From Adineta ricciae (taxonomy: Eukaryota > Rotifera > Eurotatoria > Adinetida > Adinetidae): a stretch of 64,000 nucleotides of DNA. The notes below the pieces were generated by a model. The model saw only the letters and a list, made by a program, of their open reading frames with translations, did not search any database and was not told where the DNA came from. Made by a program: the position numbers and the translations under genes. The DNA lies in NCBI GenBank assembly GCA_905250025.1, contig CAJNOJ010000289.1:22748-86747 (forward strand), written 5' to 3'. How positions within the stretch are numbered: position 1 is the first letter of the stretch; every line of letters begins with the position of its first letter. Of the stretch, positions 1 to 10,859 are shown one piece after another.

Positions 1-277
1 ATTATTCGATAGGAATTTTCAAGAACAAGACGAACTTATTCGAAAACGACGATCGTCGGATTGTTTCTCTAAGCATGTTAAACATCATCGATCGCGTATG
101 TTCATCGTATTTCTTTTTTCTAAGTTTTGAATATTTATCGTCAAAGGTTCTAAAAACAAAAGAAAAACACACCCAATACCGTCGAAAAATTATAACTCTA
201 ATTCGAATAATTATTCTATCATAGATGGTAAATCGACTTCATACAAAAGTGCACATGCGAATAAGTTTTCTACTTAG

Positions 278-1986
278 GAGCGAAAGCAAATCCGAATCCA
301 GTAGAGATCCATCAAACATTAATTATCGATAAGATATATCCATATCCGCAGTCGATCAAACCAATGATTGTGGCCAACTATTCGTTTCCCGGTCCAATGA
401 TCGAAGCTTACGAAGGCGATACGTTGATCATTCGAGTGATCAATCGACTTAGTGCTCCAACGACATTACATTGGCATGGGCTTTTTCAAAATCGAACTCC
501 TGGCATGGACGGAGCAGTTGGTGTTTCTCAATGTGCTATTCCACCAAACGCAGAAATGATTTACACGTTTAAAGCCGAACCAGCAGGAACATCCTGGTAT
601 CATGGACATTTACTTGAACAATATACTGATGGATTGTATGGTCCATTGATTATTCATCATCGAAACGAACCAAATCAAAATAAATATGACAGTGAACAGA
701 TATTAATGGTTGCTGATTGGTACAACAATCAAGCACATTCAGAATTACTTCCTTGGTACTTAAATCCAAATAATACAGATGGAAATGAGCCATCACCCGA
801 CGCGATCGTTGTTAATGGAAGATTTACTCAATCTTTATCCATTCCACTTTCTCGAACGTCACGCGTCCGATTTCGAATCATCAATAGCGCTGCGTTGTCC
901 ATGTATACTGTTTCCATCGACGGTCTGCCATTACATATTATCGAATTGGATCAAGTCGACAGTCTACCATACACTGTCGATTCATTTAGTATCAATGTTG
1001 CACAACGGGTTTCATTCTATGTTGATTTGAGTGAATTAGATTCATCGTATACAAGCTCAGGTGCCTCGTCTACAGGTTCGATCTTTATCCGATTTCAAGC
1101 AATGATATCGATGTATTCGGTTGATATTCTTAATTATATTCCACCTTATGAAGCTCAACAATATCCTTATCCCACATTCTTCAAACCATTGTATTTAGCA
1201 ATTTTATCTTTCGATGGGAATAACTTTTTTCCATTGTATTCGGCCAGTGATGACACACCAGTGTTGAAAAATGCAGTTACTCCTAAAGAAACAAATATTC
1301 TAGATGCTCGAGCATGGAATCCCAGTTTGAATGAAATTCCACAAGCAACTCATTTTCTAAATCTTGTCATTTCATTTAACACGGCTACTAACGGAATAAT
1401 CTATGCATATCTCAATAATGTAGCATACAGTTCCGATGCGAATTATATGCACATGAGATCCAATCCAGCACAAGGAATCACTTCTGATCTCTATGCACCT
1501 CTGCTCCACCAAATGGCAACAAAACCCAATAGTTTAGGAATTCCTTCACCTCTCCTACAAACTGGAAATCAACTTCCAACTATTCAAAGCGACGGAAATG
1601 GTCATTATTTAGTCCCATACCAAGCTATTGTTGATATTTTTCTGAACAATACCGATACTGGTGAGCATCCATTTCATTTACATGGTCATAAATTCTGGAT
1701 TGTCGCCACATCAGACTATCCGCAAGCTGAGTCTTTATATTCTGGAAATTATATTCAACGAGACACAGTCAGTATTCCTGCATTAGGCTGGGCGAAGATT
1801 CGATATATAGCTGATAAAGCTGGTGCTTGGTTCTTTCATTGTCACATCGAATGGCATATGAGTGCTGGATTAGCATTGGTATTCATTACTGGACCTCAAG
1901 AACTATTAGCGCAAGGATACACTATTTCACAGGATCAAAAGAATTTGTGTCTAGCGCTTCAAAAACTTAATCAAAAGGCAAAGTAA
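278..1986 (+). CDS. Laccase-like multicopper oxidase (5' end incomplete)
   Basis: Predicted copper oxidase coupling one-electron oxidation of phenol-type substrates to reduction of O2 to water. All four copper-ligand motifs are visible: HWHG followed by GMDGAVGVSQC, WYHGH followed by EQYTDG, HPFHLHGH, and HCHIEWHMSAGL, where the residue ten after the Cys is Leu (non-Met axial position). The three cupredoxin domains fill about 540 residues from the Met at 364. That Met is probably not the start: the frame is open upstream to 278, just after a pyrimidine-rich acceptor (TTCTACTTAG, AG at 276-277), and reads into the usual N-terminal strand before the FPGP motif. The first exon with any signal peptide was not resolved; a possible donor lies at 228. 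Apart from that intron the gene is uninterrupted. An AATAAA lies at 2036-2041. The motif spacing resembles fungal laccases, so horizontal origin is possible but untested. Confidence 0.88.
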
Positions 1987-2215
1987 TTCACAGTAGAGAA
2001 ATTCTTTTGCATTGATATCTGTACGTTATTTCTTGAATAAAACTAACTGCGAGTTACAATTTAAAAAAGATGATTTACCATGGTGAAACCATAACCAAGT
2101 ATACACGAGAGAAAGAAGCTAAGATTTTGCCTGAATAAAATTGGTTTCAATATCTCGTAGATATTAATCATAACACGCAATAAGGAACTACGTCATACGT
2201 AAAAATGAAGAGAAT
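1987..2215 (-). pseudogene. Relic of an F-box 3' end and ADP/ATP-carrier 3' end (h1)
   Basis: Just after the laccase stop, the sequence matches the tail-to-tail junction seen at 7965-8420 and 12540-12990. First comes a decayed F-box C-terminus ending in the shared TTTCTTGAATAAAACTAAC. Then comes a carrier 3' piece on the minus strand (ACCATAACCAAGTATA, then GAGAGAAAGAAGCT). No open frame survives. The laccase therefore took over, or was inserted beside, the 3' flank of an older F-box/carrier pair. Confidence 0.6.
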
Positions 2216-2747
2216 GTTAATGCAGTCATTCAAAAAAAAATTCATTACTACTCTCTTATCTTTGATTTCGATACACATGAAACAGGTAGACTACTAAGAA
2301 TCAAAAAGATTAGAATTGTATAGCAGCATTTAGAAGAATTATTTACAAACGCGGCAACAGAGATGATAGATAGTTTCAAGGACAGAGCAGCTGTTCTACT
2401 GATTGAGTACATATTTTAATGCATTAAACTCATGCATAAATTACTGTCTTCAATTGAGAAAAAACAAACAGAACGAGAAAAATGAAGTTTTTTATTTTTC
2501 TTCTTATGTTCTGTCAGAACACACCAACGATCAGTATTCAAAAGATTAGAAAAGGCAACGTTATTTTTTAAGCACAAACTCCGCACGATTGCTTTCTGTG
2601 AGAAATCCGACAAGACATCGACTGAAAAAGGTGCGACATTTTCAGTCTAATTTCTATGGAATAACTTCGAGTTTTCAAGAGAAGTATCCTGATTTAGTAA
2701 TACATAAGGAGTTTCGTCGGAGAATTTAATTCTATCTATTCGAAGGT
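2216..2747. other. Intergenic, no gene recognised
   Basis: Spacer between the carrier relic and the ART-TPR gene. Only short unsupported ORFs are present. The same spacer recurs at 4790-5311 (h2) with small indels and no preserved reading frame. Confidence 0.5.
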
Positions 2748-4411
2748 ATGCTGAAAGGCAATGTTCAACGTCGTCAATTTTTCTTTGATCGTAAACAATT
2801 CAATCTTGAATCACATCAATTGGTTTGGTTAGGTCCTTTGATATTATTATCAATTGAGAATCTTCGAGCAATTATTGATTATACGAAAGTGTTCGATAGT
2901 CTGAAAGAATGTTTAATATACGTTGAAAAAACAAATCTATCAACAACAATCTTTTTAGTCATATCATCCAATGAGTTAGCCGAACTTCTGATTTCACAAA
3001 TTGTCAATTTTAGAAATATTTGGTCGATTATTGTCTATGATCTTAACACGAATCATTCGGAATGGATTTCAAGTTATCCAAAAGTCTATTTTCTATTCTA
3101 TCGTTACTACAGTCATCAATTGATCAGATATTGTTTTTATTTAGATCAAGGGAATTTATAAAGATCGAAATCAATTGTTATCTGATTTGAAAGACGACGT
3201 TTTCAAATACAGAAACTATGAAAATCATAGAATTTCTCGTATTTTCGATACACATGAAGATAACACAACGGATGATGCAAATGAATCCTGGTGGATAACC
3301 TATATAGATATTTTAATTCATTTATCATATCCAGATGGATTTTACCATAAACTTCTTGATTCATTAAGAACTTATTACAATCATAAAGGTCCCGAATTAA
3401 AAACTCTTGATAAATTTGAAAAAGAATATAAACCAGATAGAGCTGTTTGGTGGTACACAGGTGGCACGTTGTTTTATACTCTTTTAAATAATGCCCTTCG
3501 GCGACATAACGTTGAAATGACATTTCTATTTGGGTTCTTTATACAAGATTTGTACAAACAAATACAAACAGAATATGAAGCATTTAAGGTATTACATTTA
3601 ACGAAACCGATAATGAAAGTCTATCGTGGACAATTAATGTCTCGGAAAGAAATCAACGAACTCGATACAAATTTCATCATTGTGAATAATAGTCTATTTT
3701 CCACTTCTTCAAATCGTCAAATAGCTCTCTTTTATCTTCCAGAGTCTCATCAACTTAAAGATCATAGCCTTCAACGTATCCTATTCGAAATTGAAATTGA
3801 TATTCACCGACGATCACGTCCTTATGCCAATATTACTCATCTAAGTCAATATCCAGGCGAATTAGAGATGTTGTTTATGGTTGGAACACCATTTAAAATT
3901 GCAAGACAAAATGGTGTTACTTATGATAAGAATGAAAACTTATGGACGGTAAAATTACAATTAACTCGGGATGAATATTTAATAGACGAAAGAATCTATG
4001 AAAATTTGACATGTCATAGTCATCGAATAAGAAAATTTCAAACGACTTTAGTTGATAGTTTACAATTTGCATCAATCAAAGATATAAACTTAATTTTCGA
4101 TGTTTTGTGTGATTTATATTCAGGAGAAGAAGAATGGATCAATGGACTTCGATTTCATTGTATCGGTCGATTTAAGATATGCCCTGAAAAGAATTTTATC
4201 GAAGCGTTTATGTATTACAATAAAGCATTGGACATTTTTAACAATGATTCAACTTATTGCTCGATCAACATTGGACAAATTCATTATGACATTGCTCTTT
4301 GTTATTTAAAGGATACAATGAAAGATTCAAGTAAATATTTAAAATCTATTCATTTAGCTATAGAATCTTATATGAAAGCAATTGAAGAAACAGTAGCAGA
4401 AATTGAATTAA
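2748..4411 (+). CDS. ART + TPR protein, 5' part (h1; continues at 10489-10859)
   Basis: Predicted arginine-type mono-ADP-ribosyltransferase fused to C-terminal TPR repeats. Exons are 2748-3083 and 3145 onward; the 61-nt intron 3084-3144 (GTCTAT...TTTATTTAG) is phase 0 and turns two apparent ORFs into one protein. The contig stops at 4411. Its last 221 nt recur without a visible difference at 10268-10488, so the full h1 protein is about 657 aa ending at 10859. Residues 1-112 form an alpha/beta N-domain common in rotifer ART proteins (general recollection). The ART core shows VYRG (Arg about 273), a Ser-Thr-Ser-Ser motif in NNSLFSTSSNR, and the ExE motif in YPGELEM (Glu about 351 and 353), so catalysis looks intact. 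No signal peptide or membrane segment was seen, so it is probably intracellular. Substrate unknown; the TPRs suggest partner binding. Confidence 0.82.
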
Positions 4412-4412
4412 N
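4412..4412. other. Single-N contig join (h1 to h2)
   Basis: One N. Sequence before it is in the ART-TPR gene; sequence after it restarts inside the laccase 3' end (equivalent to 1866), a jump back of about 2.5 kb. Confidence 0.9.
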
Positions 4413-4531
4413 TGGATTAGCATTGGTATTCATTACTGGACCTCAAGAACTATTAGCGCAAGGATACACTATTTCACAGGATCAAAAGAATTTGTGTCTA
4501 GCGCTTCAAAAGTTTAATCAAAAGGCAAAGT
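4413..4531 (+). CDS. Laccase C-terminus, h2 allele (partial)
   Basis: Allelic copy of the last 39 residues of the multicopper oxidase, from GLALVF to the stop, with a Leu-to-Phe change near the end. It is cut on the left by the contig end. The ART frame appears to run into this sequence through the N; that fusion is an assembly artefact. Confidence 0.85.
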
Positions 4532-5311
4532 AATTCACAGTAGAGAAATTCTTTTGCATTGATATCTGTACGTTATTTCTTGAATAAAACTAACTGTGAG
4601 TTACAATTTAAAAAAGACGATTCATGTGAGATGGACGAAGTGCGATACCATGGTGAAACCATAACCAAATATAAACGAGAGAAAGAAGCTAAGATTTTGT
4701 CCAAATAAAATTGGTTTCAATATCTCGTAGATAGTAATCATAACACGCAATAAGGAACTACGTCATACGTAAAAATGAAGAGAATGTTAATGCAGTCATT
4801 CAACAAAGATTCATTCTTATTCTCTTATCTTTGATTTCAATACACATGAAACAGGTAGACTACTAAGAATCAAAAAGATTAGAATTGTATAACAGCATTT
4901 AGAAGAATTATTTATAAGCTCGGCAATAGAGATGATAGATAGTTTCAAGGACAGAGCAGCTGTTCTAATGATTGAGTACATATTTTAACGCATTAAACTC
5001 ATGCATATTGCTGTCTTCAATTGAGAAAAAACAAACAGAACGAGAAAAAATGAATTTTTTATTTTTCTTCTTATGTTCTGTTAGAACACACAAAGGATCA
5101 GTATTCAAAAGATTAGAAAAAGCAACGTTTTTTTAAGCATAAACTCCGCACGATTGCTTTCTGTGAGAAATCCGACAAGACATCGACTTAAAAGGTGCGA
5201 AATTTTCAGTCTAATTTCTATGGAATAACTTCGAGTTTTCAAGAGAAGTATCCTGATTTAGTAATACATAAGGAGTTTCGTCGAAGAATTTAATTCTATC
5301 TATTCGAAGGT
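4532..5311 (-). pseudogene. F-box/carrier 3' relic (h2) plus spacer
   Basis: Allele of 1987-2747. The carrier-derived part (about 4620-4780) is slightly longer than in h1 and keeps GACGAAGTGCGATACCATGG, which ties it more clearly to the intact carrier genes at 8023 and 12613. The rest is non-coding spacer. Confidence 0.55.
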
Positions 5312-5631
5312 ATGCTGAAAGACAATGTTCAACGTCGTCAATTTTTCTTTGATCGTGAACAAATCAATCTTGAATCACATCAATTGGTTTGGTTAGGTCC
5401 TTTGATATTATTATCAATTGAGAATCTTCGAGCAATTATTGATTATACGAAAGTGTTCGATAATCTGAAAGAATGTTTAACATACGTTGAAAAAACAAAT
5501 CTATCAACAACAATCTTTTTAGTCATATCATCCAATGAGTTAGCCGAACTTCTGATTTCACAAATTGTCAATTTTAGAAATATTTGGTCGATTATTGTCT
5601 ATGATCTTAACACGAATCATTCGGAATGGAT
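5312..5631 (+). CDS. ART-TPR N-domain, h2 allele (partial)
   Basis: Allele of the first exon at 2748-3083, with Lys-to-Asp/Glu type changes near the start (MLKD instead of MLKG). It is truncated by the join at 5632. The h2 segment equivalent to 3068-4190, including the intron and the whole ART catalytic core, is missing from the window, so whether the h2 ART is intact cannot be judged. Confidence 0.75.
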
Positions 5632-5632
5632 N
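5632..5632. other. Single-N contig join (h2 to h2, gap)
   Basis: One N that hides roughly 1.1 kb of h2 sequence when the flanks are compared with 3067 and 4191. Confidence 0.85.
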
Positions 5633-6224
5633 GAATTTTATCGAAGCGTTTATGTATTACAATAAAGCATTGGACATTTTTAACAATGATTCAACTTATT
5701 GCTCGATCAACATTGGACAAATTCATTATGACATTGCTCTTTGTTATTTAAAGAATACAATGAAAGATTCAAGTAAATATTTAAAATCTATTCATTTAGC
5801 TATAGAATCTTATATGAAAGCAATTGAAGAAACAGTAGCAGAAATTGAATTAATCGATATCTATGGAAACTTGTCTAATCTCTATAGAGACATTGGGGAA
5901 TATATATTATCGATACAATACAAAGAAAAACAAGTTCAATTCATATTCAAATATTATTCATCGCTTGATGATGAAAAATGTGCTGTTTGTCTCGATTCTT
6001 TAGCTTTTCTGTACGAAAAAATAGAAAACTACAATGATGCTTTGTTTAATGAGGAAAAAGCTTTAAAAATTCTTTTAGAATCCATTGTTGATCGTAGTTC
6101 ATGGTGGATTATTCGTATTTGTAAGAATTTAATTCGGATTTACAATGAACAAAAACACGATTCTTATTCGGCATCAAAATACGAATTAATCAAACATGAA
6201 TACGAATTAAAAGACAATAAATGA
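5633..6224 (+). CDS. ART-TPR C-terminal TPR region, h2 allele (partial)
   Basis: Carries the helical TPR part of the ART-TPR protein (NFIEAFMYYNKAL..., DIYGNLSNLYRDIGEY..., FLYEKIENYNDAL...), ending in KDNK. Differences from h1 (10268-10859) are few, for example Asn for Asp in KNTMKD and Asp for Gly in VDRSSW. The 5' part is lost at the join. Confidence 0.82.
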
Positions 6225-6954
6225 ACAGACGATAACACATCATAATTTCACAATGTCAGTGTGTTTGACATTAAGGAAAATATCGGAATAACCTTTGTTA
6301 CTATGTCAAAAAACGCATTTTTTTGTGACGTGAGAATATTTTATTAGATCATTATAAAACATACACAGTTATGTTATATTATCGTTTGGAGTCGTTTCTA
6401 ATAGTATTACTCAAAAATCACATTGTATGTGCAGAAGATAGGGATCTTCAGGCGTTGAACGTGCTCAAAAACCTGAACAATTTGTAAGCAATATTTAGAT
6501 GTTTGACGACGTTCTCTGGAAGGGACAGCCGATCGTATACAAAGTACATGAATTCGTAAAGTAGCGTACGGATGATATCATCGAAAAGAGCAAAGAGAAA
6601 AGTGTTACAACCTTGTATATTGTATTCGAATGATACAACTCATAAATCAATATTGACTCATAGTAAAAAAAACACATGACGCAAAAAGAGAACGACCAGA
6701 TTAAATACATTATGTGCATCGACGTTTTTCTTCTTCTGATTTAAGTGACATTGCGAAAGACCTTCTCCCGAAATGAGTTCATGTCTGTATCGTCACGAAT
6801 ACATATGAGATGACATAATTTCTTGAATGATAATAAACAAATATTACTGGGAAAAAATTCAACAACTTCAAAAAATTTTGTTATATAAAGAGAAAATAGT
6901 AATACTTCTCTGTACTTCGGTTTTGGAATTTATATTTAAAATTTAAGATACAAA
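6225..6954. other. Intergenic, no gene recognised (h2)
   Basis: Spacer between the ART-TPR and F-box genes, allelic to 10860-11545. ORFs differ between the two copies and look accidental. A T/A-rich stretch with TATATAAAG at about 6882-6890 lies some 70 nt before the F-box start and could be a core promoter. Confidence 0.45.
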
Positions 6955-8016
6955 ATGAATCAATCAAAACTACTTGACCTACCAAACGAACTATTGATTG
7001 AAATATTTCAATATTTCGATGTTAGTCAACTCTATGTTTCACTATATGGATTATCAATTCGACTGAACAACCTTGTCAATAAATGGCATTCGAAACATCT
7101 AACTTTCAACACGATTGAAACCTTCGACTTTGTACGTCAACATACAGATCTCGGACAAATTCGTTCTCTTTCAATATCAAATAGTAATCAAATGGTTTTA
7201 TTTAAGGAATTATTCAACATACCAGGTTTTCTTAGAAATTGTCAAGAATTATTTATATACGATATTATACCACTGGATTTTATTGATTTAGTACCCCGTC
7301 TAAAATTGTTTCAGAGCTTAAAATCACTATCAGTGATTCGAAAAGTTGAAATAAGTTATCCAGAAGTTTACAATAATCTATTCAATATGATCATATGCAA
7401 AAACATACCAGCACTTAAATATCTTCGATTAACTGTACCTTGTCGAGTACATTTTCGTCCATCTCGTTCATCATTATCTCTGCCAACTCCTTCAAATAAT
7501 CTGGAGCAATTAATTTTGAATCCTGCCACCAGTGCAGAGTTATCTTCTCTGTTTCGTTTTCTCCCCAGTTTAAATCGAGTTTCAGCTGACTCTTTCTACT
7601 TCGGACATCTGCATGATTTTCCAACAAAAACCAAAATAACACATTTGAAAATTAGGGTGAACCGCTCTTCAGATGCAACACTTGATAATCTAGCAGTATT
7701 TCTAGCGGAAACACCCCAGTTAAAATCATTCTCACTGCGGGCATTTAATCGACATTTCGCTGATGGAAACAAGTGGGAACACATCATACAAAAAAATATT
7801 CCTTTATTAAAGAAATTTCAATTTGAATTTCTAATATCTGAAGTCATTGATATTGATAAGATAATGACCACTTTTCAAACAAATTTTTGGTTAAACATTA
7901 AACAATGGCTTGTCAATTATGATTACAAAGCATCTGGAACAAAATCTACCAGGATTTATACAACGTCACAGAGTAAACAATTTCTTTTGTATCGATGTCT
8001 GTATGATATTTCTTGA
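6955..8016 (+). CDS. F-box protein, h2 allele (C-terminus frameshifted)
   Basis: Allele of the F-box gene at 11546-12610; 353 aa. The F-box (LLDLPNELLIEIFQYFDVSQ, residues 6-25 and following) is intact. Near 7950 h2 has one extra base (AAATCTACC against AAACTACC), so the last 27 or so residues are replaced by an unrelated tail ending YDIS. The h1 frame is the likely original, because its tail is also recognisable in the relic after the laccase. Confidence 0.8.
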   Translation: MNQSKLLDLPNELLIEIFQYFDVSQLYVSLYGLSIRLNNLVNKWHSKHLTFNTIETFDFVRQHTDLGQIRSLSISNSNQMVLFKELFNIPGFLRNCQELFIYDIIPLDFIDLVPRLKLFQSLKSLSVIRKVEISYPEVYNNLFNMIICKNIPALKYLRLTVPCRVHFRPSRSSLSLPTPSNNLEQLILNPATSAELSSLFRFLPSLNRVSADSFYFGHLHDFPTKTKITHLKIRVNRSSDATLDNLAVFLAETPQLKSFSLRAFNRHFADGNKWEHIIQKNIPLLKKFQFEFLISEVIDIDKIMTTFQTNFWLNIKQWLVNYDYKASGTKSTRIYTTSQSKQFLLYRCLYDIS

Positions 8017-8022
8017 ATAAAA

Positions 8023-8949
8023 CTAACTGCGACTGTCTTTAATACTGAGATAAATCTTCGCAAAAAGATCGAATCCTGCCAGCAAACCGGCACCCGGAAT
8101 GCTTCTGATAATCCAAGTATTAGCTCCTCTGAATAAACTTGAAATATGTTCATTTCGTATAATTTGAAACAGGCAATTCACATGACTTGTATACTGTCGA
8201 GAACTGCGAATTTTGTCCATCCACATACGTCTTCGGACAGTATCGACTGGATAGGAGACTAAGTGCGATACTAGGGTGACACCATAACCAAGTATAAACG
8301 AGAGAAAGAAGCTGGGGTTTTGTCCAAGTAAAATTGGCTTCAATGTATCATAGAAACCGAAATAGCATCCACGATAAATAGCATCATGCACGCAGACAAT
8401 AAGAAAACCACGATAAAGGCCAGCTATGCCATCCGTCACTAATATATTTTTGTACGCATTCATAATGCTGTGTAATTGCCGTTTCTCCCTTCTGATTTTA
8501 CCAGTCCTAATATCTTTATTTACATGCTGTCGAGCATTATTCAACGAGTACAAAATACATACAGACAATGCACCGGCAATGCCACCACTAACGAAATTTT
8601 CGAAGAAAATTTTCGAATAGGAATCGTTGCTGTTCTGTTTGAACATACGTTTAATTTCATTCTTAAATGCAAAGTTCAATGCATGAATAGGAAAATATCG
8701 AATGCATATTGCTAAGTTGCCTTGATATAATGGACGAATACCTCTATACTTGTACGTTTGTATCATGCAATCGGTAAAGCCTTTGTATGGTCTTGAAATG
8801 AGACCATCTTTCAAGAACTGTGTTTGGTGCGTAATAAGTATTTTACAACGATCAACCGGAGTGATCAAAGTTCTCGCCGCCACAGCTGTAACACTACTGA
8901 TTACAAACGTTTCGATGAAATTCAATGATATATCTTGTCTTGAAGTCAT
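8023..8949 (-). CDS. ADP/ATP-carrier-like mitochondrial carrier, h2 allele
   Basis: 308 aa from Met at 8949 (MTSRQDISLNF), close to the usual length of about 300 for ADP/ATP carriers; the frame also extends upstream but without a convincing start. Three carrier repeats are visible: TPVDRCK, the degraded YSLNNAR (Pro replaced by Ser), and YPVDTVRRRMWM. The last resembles the RRRMMM signature of ADP/ATP carriers with one change. It lies tail-to-tail with the F-box gene, 6 nt apart, so the 3' UTRs must overlap. Confidence 0.8.
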   Translation of the reverse strand: MTSRQDISLNFIETFVISSVTAVAARTLITPVDRCKILITHQTQFLKDGLISRPYKGFTDCMIQTYKYRGIRPLYQGNLAICIRYFPIHALNFAFKNEIKRMFKQNSNDSYSKIFFENFVSGGIAGALSVCILYSLNNARQHVNKDIRTGKIRREKRQLHSIMNAYKNILVTDGIAGLYRGFLIVCVHDAIYRGCYFGFYDTLKPILLGQNPSFFLSFILGYGVTLVSHLVSYPVDTVRRRMWMDKIRSSRQYTSHVNCLFQIIRNEHISSLFRGANTWIIRSIPGAGLLAGFDLFAKIYLSIKDSRS

Positions 8950-9206
8950 TGTGTTAAGAAAACTTTGTTCTTTAATTAGCATCAAAGAATCTAAATTATT
9001 CAAAATAAAACATGAAGATCTTTTTTTTTAAATGAATAATATGTGCTGTAGAGGCACAACAGCAATCAAACGATAAGAACAGCAGCACGTGGATACATGT
9101 GTCAACAAAGTAATAAAACAATGAAAAAAAAAGAGAATCAGTTAAGATTTATTCCCAATTCAGAGACAATACATGTTTCTCAAAAAAATCTCTTAATAAA
9201 AAGAGT

Positions 9207-9680
9207 TCAACTTTTAATCCGTCCTAGTGCAAGATCTCGTATAACACCTTTCTTAATAAATTCTGTAAATTCTTCCAAGCTGAGCATATAATCATTGTTT
9301 GTATCAGCCGGTTAAAAATAACGAAGAAGCAAATATTGATTAGAATTAGGTACAATAGCAGGCATAAACACAGCCAATTCGTTAATATTAATCGAATTTG
9401 ACTTGTCTGTATCAAGCAGACTAAATGCTTCAGGTATGTCTGCAAGTGCACTTTCTACCATTAGAAATGGTCGAACTACTTTGATAAAATCTTCAAATGA
9501 CAGTGTTTCTTTCTTAATCGTAGCAGCGATTTGTTCGAAAACTTCTCGTCTGACGTGTACACGTTTTTGATTTACTTTGCCTTTGCCGAGAATTTCATCG
9601 TATACATATTCAGCTTCAGTAATTTGATCACCTTTTCGATGGAAATGTTCGTGAACACGAGTTTCATGTTTATCGGTCAT
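9207..9680 (-). pseudogene. EF-hand protein, h2 allele with premature stop
   Basis: Same gene as 13796-14269. In h2 the codon after RYF is TAA (minus strand) instead of CAA, at 9312-9314, so translation ends after 122 aa and the second calcium loop is lost. Past the stop the frame stays open and similar to h1 as far as 9207, with a diverged end (GRIKS instead of GRITN). Confidence 0.75.
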
Positions 9681-10051
9681 TGTCAACCAAAATCAAAATA
9701 GATCAATTAAGCGCACTAAACTTATTAAATTCTTTACTAATGGTGTAATATGAAAGAAGAATCTTTCAATCGATCGTTCTTTGACGAAAAGAAAATTTTT
9801 CTCTACTGTTATTTCACTTCAATTACAATTGAAGCTTTTTAGACGACAGAAGAAAGCAAACAAAGAAATTTATTTTTAGTATCCTTCAAATCGGAGAAAG
9901 AGAAAATTGTGTGGGTTCTTCCAGAGTTATTATCGTTAAAGTTTAAGATTGAAACTCTCACTCACACCATCATTCTTCATATTTTTTTAGACGAACAAAT
10001 GTTTTATTAAACTTTTAGTGATAACATAATAAAACATCGCACACTCAATTT

Positions 10052-10266
10052 TCAGCCGGAAAGCTTAGCACAATTAGCAGCCGATTTCCCACTACACCAA
10101 AGTCCGCCAATGCACTCCCAAGGAGCTTTTCCACGCATTGCACAGTCTAACATCTTCTGACCGCCTTCCAATGTAAAAGCACCGCCCATACATGTAGCAA
10201 AAATTGTCACGCGTGGTCCAAGAATAGTGACGACTCGAGCAATGACCGCTGCAACCACTGGAATAA
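10052..10266 (-). CDS. Small secreted Cys-rich protein, h2 allele (partial)
   Basis: Allele of 14645-15014, cut at its 5' side by the join at 10267, so the signal peptide is missing here. It reads like h1, except that one of the six mature-region Cys is Gly (LEGG for LECG). Confidence 0.75.
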
Positions 10267-10267
10267 N
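10267..10267. other. Single-N contig join (h2 to h1)
   Basis: One N. The sequence jumps from the secreted-protein gene back to the TPR region, starting at exactly the same base as the contig at 5633. Confidence 0.9.
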
Positions 10268-10859
10268 GAATTTTATCGAAGCGTTTATGTATTACAATAA
10301 AGCATTGGACATTTTTAACAATGATTCAACTTATTGCTCGATCAACATTGGACAAATTCATTATGACATTGCTCTTTGTTATTTAAAGGATACAATGAAA
10401 GATTCAAGTAAATATTTAAAATCTATTCATTTAGCTATAGAATCTTATATGAAAGCAATTGAAGAAACAGTAGCAGAAATTGAATTAATAGATATCTATG
10501 GAAACTTGTCTAATCTCTATAGAGACATTGGGGAATATATATTATCGATACAATACAAAGAAAAACAAGTTCAATTCACATTCAAATATTATTCATCGCT
10601 TGATGATGAAAAATGTGCTGTTTGTCTCGATTCTTTAGCTTTTCTGTACGAAAAAATAGAAAACTACGATGATGCTTTGTTTAATGAGGAAAAGGCTTTA
10701 AAAATTCTTTTAGAATCAATTGTTGGTCGTAGTTCATGGTGGATTATTCGTATTTGTAAGAATTTAATTCAGATCTACAATGAACAAAAACACGATTCTT
10801 ATTCGGCATCAAAATACGAATTAATCAAACATGAATACGAATTAAAAGACAATGAATGA
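10268..10859 (+). CDS. ART-TPR protein, 3' part (h1; completes 2748-4411)
   Basis: Overlaps the end of the first contig (4191-4411) over 221 nt without a visible difference and supplies the rest of the TPR array and the stop. Helical pairs begin around NFIEAFMYYNKAL, HYDIALCYLKD, YGNLSNLYRDIGEY, LDSLAFLYEKIENY and IRICKNLIQIYNE. Tandem TPRs at the C-terminus of ART proteins are, from general knowledge, frequent in bdelloids. The apparent start at 10227 reads through the N and is not real. Confidence 0.85.

Noticed and set aside
2748..3161. Two separate ORFs, or a frameshifted ART gene, at 3083-3175
   Set aside because: A 61-nt GT-AG phase-0 intron (3084-3144) restores one continuous protein, with the expected YPK-IKG-type junction.
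3175..4533. ART protein with a laccase-like C-terminus
   Set aside because: The fusion runs through the N at 4412, and the tail is the laccase end in another contig.
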